A DNA stretch of 64,000 bases from positions 12,186,510 to 12,250,509 of the forward strand of contig CM068315.1 in NCBI GenBank assembly GCA_034766995.1. Direction: 5' to 3'. Positions 51,642 to 64,000 of this stretch are shown here, in pieces (position 1 is the first letter of the stretch; each line of letters begins with the position of its first letter). The notes beneath the pieces were generated by a model, which searched no databases, had not been told where the DNA came from, and saw only the letters and a program-made list of their open reading frames with translations. Origin of the DNA: Acanthacorydalis orientalis (lineage: Eukaryota > Arthropoda > Insecta > Megaloptera > Corydalidae). A program made the position numbers and the translations under genes.

Positions 51642-51898
51642 CAGTCGTCCTATCACATTCGTGGAGGTTAAGGGCGTAGGACCTCCGGAAAGTGAAAAAA
51701 TGCGAATATCTATAGGTTTTCCAAACCTTAACTCGTAACAAAAGGCGACGAGGCAGGAAGCTTACACTATGTTACTCAGAATGATGAGTGATTTGAAAAT
51801 TTGAATCGTTTACTTCTGGGATTTTTCATTCAATATTTTCAATCAATAGTAAATCGCGGAAAACTGAAATCGAATACGCGGATACGGGGGTTCTGCTG
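51642..51898. mobile_element. pogo/Tigger-like MITE
   Basis: About 257 bp with CAG ends between TA-rich flanks: left cagtcgtcctatcacattcg, right (inverted) cagcagaacccccgtatccg. The interior has gtgaaaaaatgcgaatatct and aaatcgcggaaaactgaaat, the 'gcgaatat/cgcggataa' wording typical of Tigger-type MITEs. No coding capacity. Confidence 0.6.
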
Positions 51899-52483
51899 CA
51901 TATTAATGGTAGTGAATGATATAATAGATTAATAATACATATATTTTATGCATTTATTATTTACTGAATTTTTTTAATCTTCTTTATAGATATTTTCTAG
52001 CCTACGAGTCTTCTGTAATTGTCCGTAGTAGGCCATTAAACTGCTAAGAAATATCCATTTAATTATTGATTGCAAACTCACGAATAATCAAATTCACGAA
52101 AATTAAACCAATGAAAGTCAAGGATCGACTGTATATCTATCTATCTATCTATCTATCTATATATATATATATATATATATATACGTGCCCTCGTTGTTCA
52201 TTTGGAAAATATGTTTTCATGAGGAAATATGTTCTGAACTGGACACATATTTTATATAAGATAAAAACAATTTCTTATGTTCTCTAATACATCAAACTGT
52301 ATACATTTTGACAAGAAACTCAATTACATAATAAATAAACCTTTGTATTTATAACTTAAATACGGAAATTAATTTAGAATCGATATTTTATATGACATGA
52401 AAACAAATAAAATGTTAAATAAAATTAGATAATAAGAAATATCGAAAATACAGTGCTGAAACATGTATATATATACATATGTA

Positions 52484-52531
<48 letters not shown>

Positions 52532-52646
52532 GTGTTTATATGCATGTGAACACTCTTATTTTTATCAAAAAGTATTTGTTTGCATTGGGTTTTTGAGTTT
52601 ATAGAAAAATAATATTTGTATTCCTTGAGTATTACACACGTGGTAT
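51899..52646. other. Intron with compound microsatellites
   Basis: (ATCT)n at about 52135-52159 merging into (TA)n to 52183, and TA/TG at about 52485-52520. No exon. Confidence 0.55.
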
Positions 52647-53457
52647 AAAAGGGTCGTTTGATTAGTTTGGTAAATTTCCATGATATGGTGCCACCATTCA
52701 TTTGGTAACGTCACGGATATCAAGTATCGCTTTTCAAATTAGCATAGGCGAAATTTCAGTTAGAAGCGACGCATTGTTCACGTTATACAGATGTTTGAAG
52801 TGAGCATTGTAGCAGTTGCTGCAAAAATTAAAACAAATGAGCAGGTATTTTTGCGTCGATTCGTTATCGTGGATGAAACATGGTTCCACCACTACACACA
52901 TGAATTGAAGCAGCAGTCAAAGCAGTGGATAACGACTGGTGAAAGTGCGCTAAAGAAGATGAAGACCGTTTTGTTTGCTGGAAAGGTGATAGATACTGTT
53001 TTTTAGATTCTCAAGAAATCATCCTGGTTAACTACTTAATGAAGGGTAAAACAATAAAAGGAGCCTATTATACAACATTATTGGACCGTTTGAAAAAAGA
53101 GCTGAAACAAAAACGGCTAAGATTAACGCATAAAAAAGCGCTCCTTCATCAGGACAACGCGCCGTCCCACAAATCAACCGTCGCATTGACAAAATTATAT
53201 GAATTAGGCTTTGAATTGATTCCTCATCCACTCTATTCTCCGGACTGTGCCCGTGAAATTTTTTCCTCTTCTTAAACTTGAAACATTGGCTCGGTGGGAA
53301 GAAATTCACGTCGAATAAGATGTCATCCTCGCGTCGTCCTCAATGCGTATTTTGCAGACTCGTTGGACTAAGTATTTAGTACCCAATGGACACTATGTAG
53401 ACAAAAAAAATCGATTCTTAACTTAGTTTCTTACCATACTTATCAAACGACTCTCGT
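52647..53457 (+). mobile_element. Mariner family B copy 3, catalytic-half-only derivative
   Basis: Best preserved of the three. Left end agggtcgtttgattagtttg, right end (inverted) acgagagtcgtttgataagt, flanked by TA. The 5' untranslated segment runs directly into RFVIVDETWFHHYTHELKQQ (first catalytic Asp), then SKQWITTGESALKKMKTVLF. After a stop it continues at 53039-53275 with GAYYTTLLDRLKKELKQKRL, LLHQDNAPSHKS (second Asp), ELGFELIPHPLYSPD and a damaged third Asp region. The N-terminal HTH half is absent. Himar/irritans-like motifs (HHYT, HQDNAPxHKS, YSPD) support the family call. Confidence 0.9.
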
Positions 53458-53459
53458 AT

Positions 53460-53509
<50 letters not shown>

Positions 53510-53626
53510 CTGATATTCAGGTACATGAAATATAGAAAAAGTTTTTTATGTTACTTGTTATTTAGGCTGTGTCACCAATAAAATGTAAGTTTATTATTTT
53601 ATCGTCGGAACGAACGAAAAGATAAA

Positions 53627-53681
<55 letters not shown>

Positions 53682-53693
53682 TATATATAATAT

Positions 53694-53757
<64 letters not shown>

Positions 53758-54123
53758 TGACTGAAATGTGAGAATCATCTGAAAATATCTGTTTTATTTA
53801 ATAAATTCTTTTTTCATATAACTTTTACACGATTAATAAAATTAATTTAACTATTTTTACAAGATAATATGTACATAATTGTTTATATTTTTTAAGAATA
53901 ATTTTAAAACTATTAGCTTTGTTTCGTCAAAGGAAAAGTCTTCATTGTTAAAGACAGGTTATAATTTTATCATCTTTTTAAGTACTTTTTTTAGAATGTT
54001 TATTTTTTTAGAAATTGTTTACTTGTAAGCGAACGAATATAGTAAAAAATAATGCGGTGCATAATTGCGTTGTTTTATATATTTTTTTTATTAAAGTTTA
54101 TAGTTTTACTGATCAATTTTTTT

Positions 54124-54183
<60 letters not shown>

Positions 54184-54213
54184 AGAATGTAGTTGCATAT
54201 ACATATATTTACA

Positions 54214-54271
<58 letters not shown>

Positions 54272-54360
54272 TGTGTGTGTAAAAATAAAAAAAAATACAC
54301 TATCTTTAAAATATGTAAAATTATTAATTGAATTGTTACAATTATATTTTATGTATAATT
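53458..54360. other. Intron, very dense (TA)n
   Basis: (TA)n at about 53461-53506, 53631-53755 (regularly interrupted by AATATA), 54126-54184 and 54217-54268. No exon. Confidence 0.6.
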
Positions 54361-54475
54361 TATCATCATCATCATCAACTTCTGTCAATCCACTGCTAGA
54401 TAAAGGCCTCTTGCATGATTTCTATTTTGTACGATTAAGTACTTCTCTTTTTCATTGATTTCCTGTAGAGTATTG
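54361..54475 (-). mobile_element. RTE-like LINE 3'-end fragment
   Basis: Begins with (ATC)5, then tgtcaatccactgctagata and aaaggcctcttgcatgattt, matching the inverted 3' end of the LINE at 36791-37737. About 115 bp, strongly 5'-truncated, close to a (TA)n tract. Confidence 0.8.
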
Positions 54476-56583
54476 TAAAATTAATAAGTAAAAATTAATT
54501 GAATACTTAAATAATCTTCAATCAATTTAATTAATATTTTTTTACAAATCAAAACTTAAAAAATATAAACCACATAAAAATTAAATTGTTTCAAAGCTAT
54601 TAATATTTATATATAATATCAATTATTTCACAACGCTTCAGTCGTCTATTTTCAAATTTAATTTAGCATGAAAGAATGTTAAAAGCTTTTAAAATGTTTG
54701 TCAGATTTAAAATAATTCAGTAGGAGATTCATAAGATTAAACATGAAAAAAAAAAGAAAATTGTTAAAAACAAGACACTGAAACTTCTTTAGACTGGTAT
54801 ATTTTATGAACATTTCTTGTAAATAAATATTAACATATAAGAATGATTGAAATAAGAAGTTTTTATGTTTTGGTCCTGTTATTTATCAAAAAAAGATTTC
54901 TTTTGCTGAAATCAAAAATCTTTTCAAACGTTCATCTTAATACGATTATGTTAGAAAGTATTATGTATAAATATACGTACTACTTTCTAACATACTACTA
55001 TACATACTTTCTATACATACTACTTTCAGATTTTACTACTTTTTATAAATATAAAAAGTAGTAAAATCTGAAAGTTTTGATAGAACCTTTTTTGAGATTA
55101 TATTTAAATTCAATTTATGTATTGATGTGATAAGAGTAAAATATATAAATATAATCAGAAAAAGTTCAAACTTCCAATTTATTTTTTTAAAACTTTTAAT
55201 TAAAACGGTTATATAGATATTATGTCAATTTATATTGAATACAATACTCTATTATCATTTATATAAAACACAAATTAATTAAATTTGATTTATTCTTTTG
55301 GTACTGATTTTTACTCTTATAATTACGAATTAATATATAAATAATGATTAAATTTTAATAATCCTAAATATTTTATGAAAATTATTTTTTAATTTATTTC
55401 ATTTTTTTAAATTAAACAATGTATTTTGATTTGAAATATTTATCTAACATTTTTAAATTATTATCAGTACTAATAATTTTATATTAAAAGTGAATACTGT
55501 CAGATTCAGAAATAAAACGGAATTGATCCTTTTTTATATTAATTTAAATTAATGAAATATCTCTTTTATGTATATATATATATATATGTATATACATACA
55601 GTAGTAATTTATTTAGAAATTGTAATATATTTGTGTAGTATGTGCAGTACGAGTACATTATTTCCATACAAAATGAATATATATGTTCGTGCAGTATATT
55701 ATTGCAACTTATTTCTACAAATAGGCCAAATAACGACATTTCTTCGTCTTAATTATGCAGTATGGCACGTCATAGCACATCTTCTAACACATTCCACACA
55801 GTGTTGAACTGAAAATAAAATGAGGTTAAATCTGTGTTGTACAACGGTTCGAGACACTGGAACAGTAATGTTCTTCGTGCTCACTTTTCTACGACACACA
55901 TACACATGGACAGATTAACGAGTATGTAGTATAGTTATTAGATTAAATACTAAATCCGTTAGTGGAGACCGACGTTCTTTCAAACGTTTTGGGACAAAAT
56001 TAAGAGACCTCTCTAGTTTTATCCGTCGTAAAAGAACGTATCCGCAAGACGTAAATAGTGTAGACATCCACACGATTACCTTTCCAATGGGTTCATTTAA
56101 AACTGTACTGATTTCTTATCATACTCAAAAGTACAGAAATGTAATTTAGTGGATTGTCTTTCTGTAGTTGTTTAACTACTCAAAAAACTTTCTAGACAGA
56201 TTAGATTAACTTTTTCAGAGGTGATCAGATATCACTTTTAAAATATTTACTGATATGTCGATAAATATTTAAATACTAGAAACGAAAATATAGAGGAAAA
56301 TAGAAACATTTCAATATAATTTTAAAGGCATTTTTCGAAAATACATAGTAAATCAAATATTATTTTGACACGAATATTTTTAAAAGGAATTTTATTAAGA
56401 AAATGCTTTTGCAATCTTTAAATTAATTTATACAAATAAATGTTTTTTATATAATTAATGAATATTTAAATACTTGTTAATGAAATATTAAATTATACTT
56501 TTAGAGTACTTAAAATAGTGTTTAATATTTTTACATATATGAACAGTTATATATATATACACACACATATATATATATATATA
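54476..56583. other. Intron, AT-rich, with palindrome
   Basis: (TA)n at about 55573-55588 and 56560-56583. A stretch at about 55790-56100 is less AT-rich without a recognisable exon. The palindrome is listed separately. Confidence 0.5.
55022..55075. repeat. Perfect 26-bp-arm palindrome
   Basis: 55022-55047 is the exact reverse complement of 55050-55075 with a two-base centre. Upstream (54950-55020) a (c)atactactttc word is repeated and partly inverted, so the whole region looks like a local rearrangement cluster. Confidence 0.95.
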
Positions 56584-57467
56584 TAGCTTTGGCCAAAAGT
56601 ATTGAGCACTCCATGATTATGCATTTACCTTCAAATATGGTTATATTGGATAAAAATAAAATTACATATGTTTAAAGGAAATCAAATTTATTTATTTATT
56701 TCAATATTTCGTTGTCCCCTCCCTTAGCCTAATATTACGGCAGCGATTCTTTTACTACTGTAGTACGGTACTGTAGCGACTAGTTTGCGACATTTATCAC
56801 TAGTAATATTCTTCAATTCTTCCGAAATAACAGTTTTCAATGAGTTTTTACACGTTATTGAGTATTCTCGTATCCTCCGTTTTATTATTTTCCACAAGTG
56901 CTCTATCGGGTTCAGCTCTGGAGACTGTGCTGGTCAAACTAACAGTTCAATGTCGTTTTCTTGAATCCACTTGTGGCCTCAGATTTGTGTTATGGTGCAT
57001 TGTCCTGTTGAAATTTTACGTTATCCAAGTTTGTACCGTCAAAAACTTTACTTGACGATGGATTCAGTACAGTTTCAACGAAATAAATGTGTTTTATCTT
57101 CACTTAAGGATAGGAAAAAAACTTCTACTGCGTTCGCTACTGACACATCTGAGCAAATTCAACCAGGTATAAGTGCAAGAACGGTGAGAAGAAGTTTTGG
57201 AGTAGCTAGACTGAAAGGTTACAAGCATTGGCTCTCAGGCCAAAACAAATAATCCCGTCTTGAGTGGGTTATAAGACGTCTGCATTTGACTTAGGATGAT
57301 TGGTCAAATGTACTGTGGTTTGATGAATAGAGAGCCAACGAAATATTGAAATAAATAAATAAATTTGATTATATTTAAACGTATGTCATTTTCTTTTTAT
57401 CGGAAACAACCATATTTGAAGATAAGTGCATAATTATGAGGTGCTCAATACTTTTGGCTAAGGCTGT
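56584..57467. mobile_element. Tc1-like element, head-to-head rearranged, two 3' ends
   Basis: Inverted ends of more than 100 bp: left gctttggccaaaagtattga; right, inverted, ccttagccaaaagtattgag, both continuing into the same AT-rich 3' flank (caaatttatttatttatttc in both). The left half (about 56715-57075) is minus-strand catalytic sequence: KFQQDNAP-like, then ELLVxPAQSPELNPIEHLW-type wording in broken frames. The right half (about 57090-57330) is plus-strand N-terminal sequence: GISARTVRRSFGVARLKGYK, then RLEWVIRRLHLT and DDWSNVLWFDE (first catalytic Asp). It then jumps to the terminal AACGAAATATTGA. Both ends are therefore 3' ends and no 5' end is present. Confidence 0.83.
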
Positions 57468-61859
<4,392 letters not shown>

Positions 61860-61938
61860 TATCTTGATGAATAAAAAATAGAGACTTTAAGTCGATAAGT
61901 CGTAATGAATTTTTTAACCCCTTCCACTGTTTTGAGTA
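61860..61938 (-). repeat. Repeat C copy 4, left part, split by mariner
   Basis: Inverted repeat C sequence (ccttccactgttttgagta) that resumes at 63212 after the inserted mariner. In copies 1-3 these two parts are continuous. Confidence 0.65.
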
Positions 61939-63211
61939 TCAGTTTGGTGCAAAAATAATTAAGGTTTTTATGTATCGGGTATAAAGATGCATATATCGGT
62001 TAAAAATAATATTTATTAACCAAAATAAAGACCATCTGCCTGCACATATTTTTTCCAACGGGAAACAAGTTTGTCTATTTCTACAAGATAGAATTCTTGA
62101 GTCCTGGAATTAACGAATTTGTCGAAAGCGCTTTCAGTTGATGCTTGATATTTGAAATCTTTCTTTCGTAGGAAGTTACTCAAATGTTTAAAAAATGATC
62201 ATCTGTCTGTGGCAGGTCCGGAGAATAAGGTTGGTGAAATAAGGTTTCATAACCCAGTTAATTTCATTTTTTTAAAGTCATTTGTGAGACGTGTGATCGG
62301 GCGTTGTCAATCGAAGAGGACCAATTCTTCTTCATAACTAATGCTGGCCGTAAGCGATACAACTTCTCATGCATTTTTTCAATTTCATGACAGTATTTCT
62401 CTGCTGTTATTGTTACATCATTATTTAAAAAGTTGTAATGAATGATGCCACTTGCCGACCACCAAACAGTGACCATAATCTTTTTTCATAAGGATTCGGT
62501 TTAATAAACTATTTTGGTGCATCTCCTTGGTCTAGCCACTATAGTGAATCTTTCCGATTGTTATAGAGATTTCACTTTTCATCATATGTGACAATGCAAT
62601 CAAGAAGAGATCATTTTTGTTACGCAAAAGTGGCGCAGAGATTCGACGAGACTTCGTATTGCTTGATGATCGTTTAGTTCATACGGCACCCATTTATCCT
62701 GCTGTTTTATTTTTTCAATTAGTCTCAAATTGTGAACAACTATTGAATGATCAACACTAAGTTCTTCTGCCACCCCTCGAGTTGTTTTACGTGGGTCCGC
62801 TTTAATAATGTTTCTAAATTCATTATTGTCGATAGCTGAAGGACGTACACGGCCTTCCTCATCATCAAGGTTTTCGTTTTCATTAATTTTTTTGAACAAG
62901 TGTTGATCTCTACGTTCACTAACTGACTCTTCGCGAAAAAAATTTGATATTTCGAGCAGTTTATATCGCTTTACGTTCCAATTTAAAGTCGTACAAAAAA
63001 TTTTGTAAATTTGCTCTTTTATATTTATGTAAGAGGTTATATCCAACAATACCAAAGAATGAAAATTGTAGACATAATCTGAAATCAATAGTGCTAATTT
63101 TATTGTTTACAATAATGTATCACATGACTATAATAAAAGATAATGGTAACGAGAAAAATATCCACCAAATTTAAAATGATAAAAACCGTAATTTTTTTTG
63201 CATCAATCTAA
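61939..63211 (-). mobile_element. Hsmar1/cecropia-like mariner, near full length, broken
   Basis: 1,273 bp on the minus strand with ends tcagtttggtgcaaaaataa and, inverted from the right, ttagattgatgcaaaaaaaa, each continuing to acggttttt/aaggttttt, and TA on both sides. The ends resemble the ttaggttggtgcaaaa ends of the cecropia/Hsmar1 group. The transposase reads in several frames: N-terminal HTH at 62600-63088 (SVSERRDQHLFKKINENENL, then KADPRKTTRGVAEELSVDHS), linker DKWVPYELND, YDEKW (first Asp), SSIDNARSH (second Asp, about 62290) and YSPDLPQTDDHF (third Asp, about 62200). All three catalytic aspartates are recognisable, but frameshifts and stops inactivate it. Confidence 0.9.
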
Positions 63212-63480
63212 TATTTTTAACGTTTTCATACATCACAACACTTTCGCTTAAAGTTGAACAAATCATTTACGCGGCATCGGCAATCTTTCAATTTGAATGC
63301 TATAAGTATGCAATGCTTAATATGCTGATATTCGTACACCATCGTGTTCACTACTGTTTAGTGAGATGATACTAACTGTCTAGCCAAGATATATAGTGTT
63401 TTTAAATGTTAATCTTGGCACTTCATAATCCTAAAACAACAGAAAATATTTTTAATTAAAACAGTTATGGAGATTCAATT
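63212..63480 (-). repeat. Repeat C copy 4, right part
   Basis: Inverted match to repeat C: inverted blocks of gaacacgatggtgtacgaat, gcattgcatacttatagcat and aaatgatttgttcaacttta. It also covers the 5' start seen in copies 1 and 3 (inverted aaaaatcaattctgtgtcta). Confidence 0.75.
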
Positions 63481-63513
63481 CCTAGACACAGAATTGATTT
63501 TTACACTTAATGT

Positions 63514-63545
<32 letters not shown>

Positions 63546-63944
63546 GTATATATAATATATAAAGAGAGAGAGAGCGAGGGGGAAAGAGAGTCATATATAT
63601 ACTTTTATAAGTGCGTACTAAACATACATCAAAAACTTATAGCAGTTTTCACAAAGTTACAAACACATCGCCAAACAACTTCTGCAATTTTTACTCCAGT
63701 TTGCTGTGAAATGTATAAGGTTTTTGCGACATATTCCTCACAGCAAACTTTTAAGTTTTCTATTACAAATAGATATAAGCTTGAGATACAGCACTTTTTA
63801 AACCGACCAGTTCCATCATTTTATGATCACAATATGAAATAACCGGTATGCAATATTGACCCTCGTACATCTGTTTATTACAGTTAATTATTTGCAGAAT
63901 TATATATTTATTTAACAGGTTACATAGACTTTATTTTTAATTTA

Positions 63945-63986
<42 letters not shown>

Positions 63987-64000
63987 CTATAAATATTTAT
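63481..64000. other. Intron, microsatellites, no gene
   Basis: (TA)n at about 63520-63540 followed by TATG/TA and GA-rich (63562-63589) sequence, and (TA)n at about 63951-63985. A 110-codon frame at 63510-63842 begins in the microsatellite and has no recognisable domain. Confidence 0.5.

Noticed and set aside
52369..52701. 110-codon minus-strand frame
   Set aside because: Largely a translation of the TA/TG microsatellite plus AT-rich flank; no domain and no coding-like composition.
63510..63842. 110-codon plus-strand frame near the right edge
   Set aside because: Starts in microsatellite sequence and has no recognisable motif; not supported as a gene.

Overview
The window is non-coding-rich, very AT-rich nuclear DNA from an insect. 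The grounds are several mariner lineages, hAT, piggyBac, Tc1 and RTE-like elements, long (TA)n tracts, and small exons with insect-type splice sites. The order cannot be fixed from this sequence; a hymenopteran or another AT-rich insect would fit.

The only host gene I can support is unc-13 (Munc13 family, synaptic vesicle priming), on the + strand. Three consecutive coding exons (24758-24787, 35528-35630, 46427-46544) encode most of the N-terminal C2A domain. Splice sites and phases agree (phase 1, phase 2, then phase 0 at the last donor). The two introns between them are 10,740 and 10,796 bases. The intron or 5' region upstream is at least 24.7 kb, and the downstream intron runs at least 17.4 kb to the window edge. 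Nearly the whole window is therefore intron or 5' region of one neuronal gene. A CpG-rich island at about 18960-19400 and a small candidate exon near 5203 are the best places for an upstream promoter or first exon.

The introns hold many DNA transposon remnants. Mariner family A (TIR like ttaggttggtaggaaaataa) has one near-full-length broken copy (32361-33613), six shorter copies that share one internal deletion, and one copy (39880-40434) with a different deletion. These short copies keep the DNA-binding half of the transposase and lack the catalytic half. Mariner family B (TIR like acgagggtcatttgataag) has three copies with the opposite structure: the DNA-binding half is gone and the catalytic half is kept. 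A third, Hsmar1/cecropia-like mariner (61939-63211) sits inside a copy of an unclassified repeat ('repeat C', four copies). Also present are a head-to-head rearranged Tc1-like element with two 3' ends, a hAT element with an exact 8-bp target duplication whose left end is part of a tandem array, a hAT MITE, a piggyBac remnant with TTAA ends, a pogo/Tigger-like MITE, and an RTE-type LINE with two further 3'-end fragments.

The rest is AT-rich intron with roughly one long (TA)n tract per kilobase and several near-perfect palindromes. Repetitive Tyr-Ile reading frames are microsatellite artefacts. I found no RNA gene, CRISPR array, virus or toxin gene.
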